41,347 nucleotides of DNA from NCBI GenBank assembly GCA_035568375.1, contig DATMOG010000080.1:1-41347 (forward strand). The letters run 5' to 3'. Made by a program: the position numbers and the translations under genes. Below the pieces are notes generated by a model that was not told the origin of the DNA, did no database searches, and saw only the letters and a list, made by a program, of their open reading frames with translations. Numbering within the stretch: the first letter of the stretch is position 1; the number at the start of each line of letters is the position of its first letter. Of the stretch, positions 9,022 to 16,305 are shown one piece after another. Source of the DNA: JACDET01 sp035568375. GTDB lineage: Bacteria; Patescibacteriota; Microgenomatia; Levybacterales; UBA12049.

Positions 9022-9618
9022 TTACTGTGTAATATCGGCAAATACCACCAAACGTTTGCTATAGCTATTTTGAGCTTTATTCCATACCCCATCACAAGTA
9101 ATAAGATTGAGATGAGCACTGTCGTTCTTGCTAAAAATTTTATCTACGTATCCAGGATTAAATATGCGGCTTTCTTTAACTACGAATGCTTGAAGAGTTC
9201 CTTTACTATCTTTGATATATATTTTTTCTCCAGTTTTTAGCTTATCCAGATTAGCAAAAACACCTGCTTCACCATTTTTACCATCAAGGTGTCCTGAAAT
9301 AACAGCGCTGCCGATTTCACCTGGACGAGACCCAAGCTTAAACCATCCCACATCAACAATATTATTCGGTACTTCCATTGCTCCATTAGCAGTAACACCT
9401 ACATATTGAATATCGGCATTGACATTAATCGCTGGTATAAGTAGACGTACTGGCAATCCTGAAGAAGTTCTGCTTACTTTGTCGATTTGAGATGCCGCAC
9501 GCTTTGGAATACTATGGATAAGATGAGAAAGAAACAATATAGAAAATAGTGCAAGGGTTATCAAAAATAATAGCAATCCCACTCTGATTTTGTATATATT
9601 TTTACTTATAATTTTCAT
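9022..9618 (-). CDS. Class F-type sortase
   Basis: A transpeptidase that cleaves LPxTG-like signals on exported proteins. The 198-residue protein has an N-terminal membrane helix (about 12-32), then the sortase beta-barrel. LLIPAINVNADIQYVG, GAMEVPNNIVDVGWF and GEIGSAVISGHLDG follow the class F pattern; catalytic residues are His110, Cys175 (LITCDG) and Arg189 (SKRLVVFA). ATG at 9618 is chosen over a GTG three bases upstream. A TATAGT lies 5 nt upstream of this ATG. It sits between an LPNTG protein gene and a multicopper oxidase gene, all on the same strand, so the LPNTG protein is the obvious substrate candidate. Confidence 0.88.
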   Translation of the reverse strand: MKIISKNIYKIRVGLLLFLITLALFSILFLSHLIHSIPKRAASQIDKVSRTSSGLPVRLLIPAINVNADIQYVGVTANGAMEVPNNIVDVGWFKLGSRPGEIGSAVISGHLDGKNGEAGVFANLDKLKTGEKIYIKDSKGTLQAFVVKESRIFNPGYVDKIFSKNDSAHLNLITCDGVWNKAQNSYSKRLVVFADITQ

Positions 9619-9682
9619 CACCGACTATAGAAAACTCTCACTAGTTGATTAAACTTGTTTATATAATTCTTCCAGTCCTGAA

Positions 9683-10864
9683 CTATTCATTTATAAGTTT
9701 TAAGAAAGAGGACAAAAATAAGGAGAGAAAGTTCCATGGAACGACATTCTGCTGAGGAGCCAGCCCTGTATTAGGGAGGCTCGGCCCTCCGACAAGCATT
9801 GCTGTTCCGTATGTTCCTATTGCACAATTATTGTTAGCTGCAACCTGAACCCAGATAGGTTGATTTGTAGGCAGAGCATTGAGTGTGGTTGAGAATCCTG
9901 TGACATTCGTATTATATATCCAATTTCCATTTGTCAAACCATACTGAACAGTAAATGTATTTATTCCAGCGAATGGACCCCAATTTATCGAGATACTCGT
10001 AGGACTAATTCTCGTAGAGGATAGTATCATTGGCACTGTTGTAATAGCAGGTGCTATACAGGGAGGCACTCCGCCCGTAGAATTAGAGGATGAGCTAGTT
10101 GTAGAGGATGAGCTAGTTGTAGGAGTAGCAGTTGGAAGCGGGCATGTCGGTGCGGTAATCGTATCTGTAGTTGTTGAAACTGTTCCTCCAAATGCTAGGG
10201 CTCTTCCTGTCCATGTTATGGTACTCCCTATGGTAATACCCGAAGCATCAATATTCGTTCCAACAAATGTAGAGTTTGCTCCAAGCGTTGTCGCTGCGGT
10301 TGGTGCCCAAAATACATCGCAAGCAGATGCGCCACCTGCTAATGTAACAACTGAGTTAGCGACGGTCGTAAGTGCACCATTTACTTTAAAGATATATGTA
10401 CCGCTTCCGTTTAGCGTAATTCCTCCTGCGCCAATGGATGCAGCGCTTGATGCTCCGGTACAATAAACTCCTGGTGTGTATACCCCAATTGGACCGTGTG
10501 TTGTGTCAGTAGCGAGATCGATTGCTCCATTAGCAAATGTGAATGTACATGCTTGCCCATTGAGGTTCGCCAATGCAGAACCCTGATCTGTCCCTGCTGT
10601 AGAATATTTCGTTGATGGAGGGCTATATGTCGTACCATTAACAGTTGGCGCTGTTGCTGGGCCCGTAGTATATCCAAGATCCCCGTTAATTGTGGTTCCT
10701 CCTACAGTGTTAGTATAAGTACCAGAGAGAATACCAAAGCTGGCAGCTTGTCCTAGACTTGGAGTAGTTGCTGCATATGCATTCGGGGTGGGTATAAAAA
10801 TAAACTGTAGGATAATAATCAACAGTGATATAAAAATAAATTTCATTTTGTTTAAAATTTTCAT
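9683..10864 (-). CDS. Secreted DUF3494 (ice-binding-like) protein with Fn3-like domain and LPNTG
   Basis: A 393-residue surface protein. Residues 1-31 are a signal peptide ending AYA. Residues about 35-230 match the DUF3494 beta-solenoid (LGQAASFGILSG at the start, then GDLGY, GVYTPGVYC, GSGTYIFKVNGAL and the CDVFWAPTAATTLGANSTF region). A Ser/Thr-rich linker follows, then a fibronectin type III-like domain (about 270-350). LPNTG occupies 363-367 with a hydrophobic C-terminal tail, although the usual terminal positive cluster is weak (one Lys, then Glu). DUF3494 proteins include ice-binding adhesins, but many members bind no ice, so the role is best stated as a surface adhesin or solenoid. 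The sortase gene lies immediately downstream. Confidence 0.85.
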   Translation of the reverse strand: MKILNKMKFIFISLLIIILQFIFIPTPNAYAATTPSLGQAASFGILSGTYTNTVGGTTINGDLGYTTGPATAPTVNGTTYSPPSTKYSTAGTDQGSALANLNGQACTFTFANGAIDLATDTTHGPIGVYTPGVYCTGASSAASIGAGGITLNGSGTYIFKVNGALTTVANSVVTLAGGASACDVFWAPTAATTLGANSTFVGTNIDASGITIGSTITWTGRALAFGGTVSTTTDTITAPTCPLPTATPTTSSSSTTSSSSNSTGGVPPCIAPAITTVPMILSSTRISPTSISINWGPFAGINTFTVQYGLTNGNWIYNTNVTGFSTTLNALPTNQPIWVQVAANNNCAIGTYGTAMLVGGPSLPNTGLAPQQNVVPWNFLSLFLSSFLKLINE

Positions 10865-10993
10865 TAAGATTTTTTATTATAATCTGCTAGAAAGTAAGCA
10901 AAGTTATTTCATTTGCTACAAATTAGTAACATAATATAACTATAGACATATGTTTATTGCTTTGTCAAGAACTAATATAGATTCCCTCAAGAC

Positions 10994-11008
10994 AAGGGAA
11001 ATTACAGG
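10994..11008. repeat. Left target-site duplication of the IS1202-type element
   Basis: AAGGGAAATTACAGG directly abuts the left terminal repeat. The same string occurs at the right end (12419-12433). One base of uncertainty at each edge makes the duplication 14-16 bp, long enough to fit the IS1202 group, which is known for unusually long target duplications. Confidence 0.8.
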
Positions 11009-12419
11009 TGTCAGACCAAAATAGAAATGTCACCCCTCTGAAGTCAAACCTTTGCCAAACTTAAAATTTTTCCATACATGATTCGATGATGGTTTGTGGT
11101 TCAGTTTATGTGTTGTGAGAATAATAGGATTTATCTTCTCTTTCTTTGGTCTTTTAGGTAAGGCAATGACATTGAGGTAGTGTTCTTTTAAGCTGAAATG
11201 CATGCTACCATCAAGCCATGTTTCAATAACGACTTTTTCTTTTGCTCTGACCGTTGTTGGCTGTATCTCGGCAAGCTGATACCAATTGTTTTTAAACTGG
11301 ACAGTGAAGTCAAGATTAATCCGTCTGGTTTCGTGAATTGAGAAAATATGATCAAGGTTTCTTTTCTCCTCTTTGAATAGTTGCTTATGAACATCTCCTT
11401 CTTTGGTTGCTTCAACAGCAAATTTTTCATTAAATTTGGGTATGAATATCTCTTTTAAGAATTTGTTTCCATCTTCAGGTGTGTTGATATTTACCAGCCG
11501 TAGCTCTTTGACTAATCTGTCTTGAAGTGTCTGAAACAGTCTTTCAACTCTTCCTTTTGCTTCTGGTGAATTGGCAGTGATAAGTGCACTTCCTATGGTT
11601 TTCATTGCCCTTTGAAATTGGGTCATTAGCTCTGAATTATCAACTGCTGATTTATGATTGATTTTGTAAGTTGAAAATTTATCAAGATAAATACCAAGTG
11701 GTTTTCCATATTCTTCAATATATTCTTTCCAAAAGGTAAACACTGCATGGACTCCTTCATTAGCAGCAAAGCCTGCTTTAGTTATCTTTCCTGTTGCATC
11801 ATCAATGGAAGCTAACAAACAAACCTCCATAGGATTTCCTTTTTCATCAACAAAACTGTTCTCAAACCATAAGTGATATGATCCATCAAATTGTTGAAGC
11901 TCTCCAAAGTAATCTTTTCTTGGACGCCAGGAGCGATAAGTAGATTGCTTCTTTGTACGAGCTTTCCATAATCCACTCTGAATCATCCAGCGTCTCGTTG
12001 TTTCCTCACTAAGCGAAATATCGTGATGTTCTTGTAGCTTTTCTGTTGCGAAAGTTGGTCTAAAATCAGTATATTTCTCCTTGATGAGGGAAAGTGCCGT
12101 TTCTTTTGTTGCCTCCAAAATTCGATGATTGCCTGGTTTCCCTTTTAAACCATGGACTATACCCGACAATCCAACTTTTCGAATGTTAGCTTTTGTTCGT
12201 TGCACTTGCCTCACAGATAAATGTAATTGCTTCGCGGCATGAGCATTGGTAATCTTTCCTGCAATTGCAAGATTAAGGATTGTGATTTTTTCTCGCTCCT
12301 CATTTGTGAACCTGGTACTAGCCATCCATACATGATAGCCATCATACCTCTGTTTGCCGTTCTTGCTAAGATGACATTTCTATTATGGTAGGGGTGACGT
12401 TTCTATTGTGGTGTAATAA
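11009..12419. mobile_element. Complete IS1202-type (ISNCY) insertion sequence
   Basis: About 1.41 kb bounded by 29-bp imperfect inverted repeats: 11009-11037 and 12391-12419 match at 24 of 29 positions, sharing the core AATAGAAA.GTCACCCCT. A second copy of the repeat core occurs just inside the right end (12369-12389) as a direct repeat, probably another transposase-binding site. A single intact transposase gene fills the element and its stop overlaps the left repeat. Matching flanking duplications show that it arrived by transposition between the DUF3494 gene and a small hypothetical gene, without breaking either, and recently enough for the duplication to be intact. Confidence 0.88.
11030..12325 (-). 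CDS. ISNCY/IS1202-type DDE transposase
   Basis: A 431-residue transposase. An N-terminal helix-turn-helix (TNEEREKITILNLAIAGKIT followed by AAKQLHLSVRQVQR) recognises the ends. A linker with GLKGKPGN leads to an RNase H-like catalytic core: QFDGSYHLWF (first Asp), IYLDKFSTY (second Asp) and NSPEAKGRVERLFQTLQDRL (Glu). The C-terminus is basic. The order and wording of these motifs match the IS1202 group. The gene is intact, ends inside the left inverted repeat, and is the only gene of the element, so the element may still be mobile. Confidence 0.9.
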   Translation of the reverse strand: MASTRFTNEEREKITILNLAIAGKITNAHAAKQLHLSVRQVQRTKANIRKVGLSGIVHGLKGKPGNHRILEATKETALSLIKEKYTDFRPTFATEKLQEHHDISLSEETTRRWMIQSGLWKARTKKQSTYRSWRPRKDYFGELQQFDGSYHLWFENSFVDEKGNPMEVCLLASIDDATGKITKAGFAANEGVHAVFTFWKEYIEEYGKPLGIYLDKFSTYKINHKSAVDNSELMTQFQRAMKTIGSALITANSPEAKGRVERLFQTLQDRLVKELRLVNINTPEDGNKFLKEIFIPKFNEKFAVEATKEGDVHKQLFKEEKRNLDHIFSIHETRRINLDFTVQFKNNWYQLAEIQPTTVRAKEKVVIETWLDGSMHFSLKEHYLNVIALPKRPKKEKINPIILTTHKLNHKPSSNHVWKNFKFGKGLTSEG

Positions 12420-12433
12420 AGGGAAATTACAGG
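12419..12433. repeat. Right target-site duplication of the IS1202-type element
   Basis: A second copy of AAGGGAAATTACAGG directly after the right inverted repeat. Before insertion the site would have joined the upstream flank to TAGACAAACATG, which leads to the promoter of the next gene. Confidence 0.8.
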
Positions 12434-12453
12434 TAGACAAACATGCAGATATT

Positions 12454-12468
12454 TGCTAAATTGAAAAT
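12454..12468 (+). promoter_or_regulatory. Extended -10, leaderless start of the 127-residue protein gene
   Basis: TGC-TAAATT ends at 12462 and GAAAAT fills the 6 nt before ATG at 12469. It lies about 20 bp beyond the insertion sequence, so anything further upstream has been displaced by the element. Confidence 0.55.
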
Positions 12469-12852
12469 ATGCCAGAAGGAGAATACCAACCACGCCAGGT
12501 ATATACAGAGGTACAAAATCAACCAGAAATTTCTCCAATACGTGATGGACTGAGTGCAATTGTTTTACCAAGAGAAATAGTTACAGATGAAGATCCAAAT
12601 GCACTAGAGGATCAAAGAATAGGTACAGAAGAAGTTACAATAGGAAAACTAAATGATTTTCTTCAAGGATTGAATAGGCAAGGTGCACATATTGTAAGTA
12701 TTTTCGACATAACCTTCGATAGAGGTAAAAAAGGTGGCGTTGATGGAAGCGTATTCGAGACACGAAAAGTAGCGATTGTTAGAAAGCAACCAGGAGAGGG
12801 AAGTCCACCACCCACGAGTGATGCACTTCGTTATTCCTCAACAAAACCATAG
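12469..12852 (+). CDS. Hypothetical soluble protein, 127 residues
   Basis: I do not recognise this family. The N-terminal 35 residues and the last 20 are polar and Pro/Ser-rich, probably disordered; the middle (GTEEVTIGKLNDFLQGLN, then AHIVSIFDITFDRG and KVAIVRKQ) looks like a small alpha/beta domain. No signal peptide, membrane segment or cysteine is present. An extended -10 six nt upstream supports the ATG and real expression. It stands alone, between an insertion sequence and relic genes. Confidence 0.6.
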   Translation: MPEGEYQPRQVYTEVQNQPEISPIRDGLSAIVLPREIVTDEDPNALEDQRIGTEEVTIGKLNDFLQGLNRQGAHIVSIFDITFDRGKKGGVDGSVFETRKVAIVRKQPGEGSPPPTSDALRYSSTKP

Positions 12853-12881
12853 TCGAATTTTCTAATATTTATTCTCTGCCC

Positions 12882-13019
12882 TCAAAGTAAGGAGATTGAA
12901 CTTTCTACTTCATTTCCCCAAACATCCCAATCTCTAATTTTTTACCTTGCAAAAAGCTCTAGCTTATTACAGTTTCCTCCAACTTTTTCTATTAACTGCC
13001 TAAACATATCTGGCTTTTT
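12882..13019 (-). pseudogene. C-terminal relic of an MT-A70-like adenine methyltransferase
   Basis: On the minus strand one frame reads KKPDMFRQLIEKVGG, NCNKLELFAR, stop, KIRDWDVWGNEVESSISLL, stop. This matches the C-terminal signature of MT-A70/phage-type adenine DNA methyltransferases (HSRKP..., KLELFAR, then GWDVWGNEV). The only lesion in this stretch is an in-frame TAA at 12942-12944, but the catalytic N-terminal part is missing upstream, where stops take over. It is a dead fragment, probably from a phage or mobile element that once occupied this site. Confidence 0.6.
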
Positions 13020-13140
13020 GCAAAGCTTACTGAAAATCTTTTAAAGTTGAATTAGATAATCTAATAAATAAAGATGATAAATTCAAATGGTGGACAGTAT
13101 ACGAGTTTTAACCACATTTAACTTTATTTTCAAATGTATC

Positions 13141-13155
13141 TGTTATAATTTTTTT
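13141..13155 (+). promoter_or_regulatory. Extended -10 of the broken NUDIX gene
   Basis: TGT-TATAAT ends at 13149, followed by six T and the ATG at 13156. This is the same 6-nt leaderless spacing as at intact genes, so the promoter appears conserved although the gene behind it is broken. Confidence 0.6.
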
Positions 13156-13667
13156 ATGATAAATCGTGAAGAACTACTTTTTGTTGTTAATGAAAATAAC
13201 AAGCCACTCCAAGCATAATGAAACTCATGCAAAATACTTATGGCATAGATGTTCACATATATGTGATTATAAATTGAAAAAAGCAAATTCTTTGCCAAAA
13301 AAGAACACTGCTTAAAGATGTAAATCCCGGTAAATGGGAAGCATATTTTGGTGGGCATGTTAAAAATGGAAAAGAATATATTGATAACGCAATTATTGAA
13401 TCAAAAGAAGAGATTAGTTTAGATCGGAATAAAAGCGACATGATTTTCTTCAAAATTTATAAATATATACAAGATAAAGAATTTCAAAGTATTTTCTATA
13501 CAAACTGGCGTAATAGTATTGACGACCTAAAATTTGAAAAGGAAGAGGTAGAAGCGGTTAAATGGGTTGATATAGTAGAGCTACAAAAAATTTTCAGAGA
13601 AAGAAACAAATTATGGGTACATGATGGTTATGAGAACGACTTATTAACTTTAATAAATAAAAGTTAA
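13156..13667 (+). pseudogene. NUDIX hydrolase, broken by two frameshifts
   Basis: Three frames must be joined. Frame 1 from ATG 13156 gives MINREELLFVVNENNKPLQ and stops at 13216. Frame 2 from about 13217 gives NETHAKYLWHRCSHICDY. Frame 3, entered at the A-run 13297-13302, gives QKRTLLKDVNPGKWEAYFGG followed by HVKNGKEY and IESKEEISL to 13667. Together they follow the NUDIX plan of IPP-isomerase-like members (HxxxxWHR..H, Q-KR, GKWE..GGHV). The Nudix box itself is weakened: the usual GE and RE positions are Lys and Ile. A protein starting at an internal ATG such as 13440 would lack the box. A real pseudogene is most likely; indel errors in homopolymers are the alternative. Confidence 0.65.
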
Positions 13668-13718
13668 TTTTGCATAAAAAGAACTGTGTATAAAGTATTC
13701 TCATACTAGGATTAACAT

Positions 13719-15473
13719 ATGCATGAAGACGACCAGAACAACTTTTTTTTAGGAGATTTTTTTTCTATCTTAACAACAAAAAAAAGTATCATAATTATTT
13801 TTTCTGTAAGTTTAGTTGTATTTTTATATAGCCTATTTAATGGCTTTGTCTATGATGATGACTCGCAAGTAGTTAATAATCCTCTAGTTCATTCTCTTTT
13901 AAATTTTCCTTATTTTTTCCAAGGTGGAACTTTTTATGACTCTGGAAGTGGACAAATAAGTAGTATTTTTTATCGACCAATTGTATCAACTATTTTTACA
14001 CTACTTTATATTTTTTCAGGAACGTATCCTTTTCTTTTTCATCTGTTTCAAGTAATACTTCATAGTATTAACGCAATTCTGGTGTTTCTATTATTTCGAA
14101 AATTTTTCAAAGAAAAACTCGCCTTATTTACTTCTTTAGTATTTCTCGTACATCCTATTAATCAAGAAGTAGTGGCATATATTTCTGACTTACAAGAAAA
14201 TTTATTTTTCTTCTTTGGGATGTCAGCTATCTTACTATCGTCAGGGGAAATAAATAAGTTCAAAAAAATATTTTTAATAAATATTTTTATTTTATTAAGT
14301 TTGTTTTCAAAAGAAACAGCAATATTATTTATCCCCATAGTACTACTATATAATTATTTTTTTAATAAAGAAAAAGCTCACTTTACTTTCTACACATCAC
14401 TTGTCTGTACGACAGTAGTTTATATATATTTGCGTTTTTTTGTTGCGCATATCTCTAAAATAAATGAAGCGCTAATGCCTATAATGAACGCTTCTCTCTC
14501 TGAAAGAATACTATCAATTCCATCAATTATCTTTTATTATTTACAAACATTTTTCTTTCCTTACCAATTAGCATTAGGTCATGCCTGGGTCGTAACTTCA
14601 CCTTCATTTGATCAATTGTATATTCCCCTTATGGTCGATATTTTATTTTTCTTTTTTATTGGTGTATTAGGATTTTTCATAAAGAAAAAAACTCCTAATG
14701 AGTTTACAGTTTTTCTCTTCTTTTTACTATGGTTTCTCCTTGGTTTATTGATGCATTTGCAATTAATACCGCTAGATGCAACAGTCGCTGATCGCTGGTT
14801 CTATTTTCCTATCGTAGGATTATTAGGAATGATTACATTATCTTTTAATTTTTTACATTTGATTAAAAAAATAAAACCAGAGATAATTACATCACTAGCA
14901 GTAGTAATAATTATGATATTGGCAGGCAGAACTATGGTGAGAAATGCAAACTGGATTGATAATTTAACTTTATGCCAGCATGATTTACCGTATGTCCCTG
15001 AATCATATAATGTACAATCAGCATGTGGAAGTCAATTTATAAAAGCTGGACAATACGAAGAGGCTAAAAAACATTTCGCAATCGCAACTGTTCTTGCTCC
15101 AAAATATAGTTTCAATTGGTATCAATACGGACTTAGTTATGAATATACACATGACATACCCAAAGCAAGAGAATACTACTATAAGAGTATTCATTTAAGT
15201 AATGATGTGAATGCATATGTGAGTCTTGCAGCGACGTATCTAAAGTATGATAACAATCCAAAACAAGCTAAAAGAATTATAGAGGAAGGATTAAAAAATT
15301 ATCCCAACTATCAACGGCTACAACTATATCTAGCGGTTTGCGAATATAAGCTTAATAATACGAAGAGAGCTCTTGATATTGTAACCAAAACGTATCAAAA
15401 TTCACCCACAATAGAAGCAGCATACGTTCTCCGCCAAATTTCAAATAATGACAATGTGCAACTTGGCAATTAA
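13719..15473 (+). CDS. TMTC-like membrane glycosyltransferase with C-terminal TPR repeats
   Basis: Predicted GT-C enzyme that transfers a sugar (mannose in characterised TMTC proteins) from a lipid carrier to an exported protein. The 584-residue protein has about ten to twelve membrane helices over residues 20-410. The first outer loop carries FVYDDDSQVVNNP near residues 44-56, the acidic catalytic motif of GT-C enzymes, then FYRPIVSTIF and HSINAILVF. Residues from about 425 form TPR-like repeats (KAGQYEEAKKHFAIATVLAP, YTHDIPKAREYYYKSIHLS, and more). This layout matches TMTC/DUF1736 proteins. Donor and acceptor are unknown; exported proteins encoded at 9.7-10.9 kb are possible acceptors. Confidence 0.75.
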   Translation: MHEDDQNNFFLGDFFSILTTKKSIIIIFSVSLVVFLYSLFNGFVYDDDSQVVNNPLVHSLLNFPYFFQGGTFYDSGSGQISSIFYRPIVSTIFTLLYIFSGTYPFLFHLFQVILHSINAILVFLLFRKFFKEKLALFTSLVFLVHPINQEVVAYISDLQENLFFFFGMSAILLSSGEINKFKKIFLINIFILLSLFSKETAILFIPIVLLYNYFFNKEKAHFTFYTSLVCTTVVYIYLRFFVAHISKINEALMPIMNASLSERILSIPSIIFYYLQTFFFPYQLALGHAWVVTSPSFDQLYIPLMVDILFFFFIGVLGFFIKKKTPNEFTVFLFFLLWFLLGLLMHLQLIPLDATVADRWFYFPIVGLLGMITLSFNFLHLIKKIKPEIITSLAVVIIMILAGRTMVRNANWIDNLTLCQHDLPYVPESYNVQSACGSQFIKAGQYEEAKKHFAIATVLAPKYSFNWYQYGLSYEYTHDIPKAREYYYKSIHLSNDVNAYVSLAATYLKYDNNPKQAKRIIEEGLKNYPNYQRLQLYLAVCEYKLNNTKRALDIVTKTYQNSPTIEAAYVLRQISNNDNVQLGN

Positions 15474-15491
15474 CAGAGACAATATAAAAAA

Positions 15492-15506
15492 TGCTACAAT
15501 ATTGAT
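15492..15506 (+). promoter_or_regulatory. Extended -10, leaderless start of a 28-codon ORF
   Basis: TGC-TACAAT ends at 15500, followed by ATTGAT and ATG at 15507. The 6-nt spacing is the same as at known genes in this window, which is the main reason to take the tiny ORF seriously. Confidence 0.5.
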
Positions 15507-15593
15507 ATGAGTGAGTGGAATAAAAGCCTCAAGACTAGCATAGCGTTCAAAGCAACGTTTTTTCTATTTGAATTTATTCTTCGAAAAAAATAG
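15507..15593 (+). CDS. Candidate 28-residue microprotein
   Basis: The ORF begins MSEWNKSLKTSIAFKATFF, continues as a hydrophobic segment and ends RKK. A polar N-terminus, one short hydrophobic helix and a positive C-terminus suggest a small membrane-associated peptide. It is preceded by a perfect extended -10 at leaderless spacing. It could instead be the start of a truncated gene, or a leader for the membrane protein gene 19 bp downstream. Function unknown. Confidence 0.4.
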   Translation: MSEWNKSLKTSIAFKATFFLFEFILRKK

Positions 15594-15611
15594 ATTTTTA
15601 GCATACTTTTT

Positions 15612-15992
15612 ATGACAGAATATATGCCAGGACTTTGTAATATAGGTCCTGAAGAAATTAAAAAAAGACGTCAATTGGGAATTGTTGGTTTAGTTATTAG
15701 CCTAATATTTTTTGTTCTGCTGATAGCTCTTAAAACAAATCTCGCTTGGAGACTTCTCATATTCTTCCCAGTCTTCTTTGCAGCAACCGGTTTTTTACAG
15801 GCTCGTATGCATTTTTGTGCAGGTTATGGATTACGAGGGCTCTATAATATGAGCAAACGTGTAGGAAATACTGACTCAGTCGAGCAATCTGAATTTAGGA
15901 AAAAGGATAAACAAAAAGCAGTACAAATAACAATATGGGCAGTACTTATTGGTTTAATTGTTATAGGAATAATATATAATCTTCCCTTTTAA
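15612..15992 (+). CDS. Small conserved membrane protein with GLCNIG and HFC motifs
   Basis: A 126-residue protein with three or four predicted membrane helices. The N-terminus reads MTEYMPGLCNIGPEEIKKRR; after one helix there is FFAATGFLQARMHFCAGYGL. The two conserved-looking cysteines (positions 9 and about 70) and the charged linker RKKDKQKAV before the last helix are typical of a small family I associate with CPR genomes, without known function. A CATACT lies 4 nt before the ATG, consistent with a leaderless or near-leaderless start. The preceding 28-codon ORF may be linked to it. Confidence 0.6.
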   Translation: MTEYMPGLCNIGPEEIKKRRQLGIVGLVISLIFFVLLIALKTNLAWRLLIFFPVFFAATGFLQARMHFCAGYGLRGLYNMSKRVGNTDSVEQSEFRKKDKQKAVQITIWAVLIGLIVIGIIYNLPF

Positions 15993-16305
15993 AATTGTTT
16001 TTAATAGCTCATGTGCCTCTTCATGAAATAAAATCTTAAGGTTGACCCCTTCGTCAAAACAATAAAACGGCTGAATTTAGACTAAGGTTTTCCTCATTAC
16101 CAAAATACATTTCATTCAGTATTTTGTAATTAAGGGATCACTTGCAGAAAAAAATCATGCTGGTCTTTTAACACGCTCCAAGCTATATCAGTAATCTTTC
16201 TTCAAGTTTCATTGATTATTCCCTTTTAGTGAGAGTATCACATTCTCCATCTTTTGTTATTGAAAACTCCTTGCTATACTCTGAAGACTAACCTGTCCAC
16301 AAAAG
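15993..16305. other. Intergenic region with the coupling-ATPase promoter
   Basis: No convincing gene. A minus-strand open stretch near 15990-16070 reads FYCFDEGVNLKILFHEEAHE but lacks a start and overlaps the end of the previous gene, so it was not called. TGC-TATACT at 16272-16280 is a clear extended -10 and would give the coupling-ATPase gene a leader of roughly 20 nt. Confidence 0.45.

Noticed and set aside
9018..9119. 34-codon N-terminal extension of the multicopper oxidase
   Set aside because: These codons are the sortase 3' end in another frame; the ATG at 9017 follows the sortase stop by 4 nt and starts a normal membrane anchor.
15990..16070. Minus-strand open stretch reading DEGVNLKILFHEEAHELL
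   Set aside because: It is short, lacks a start and runs into the antisense of a real gene.
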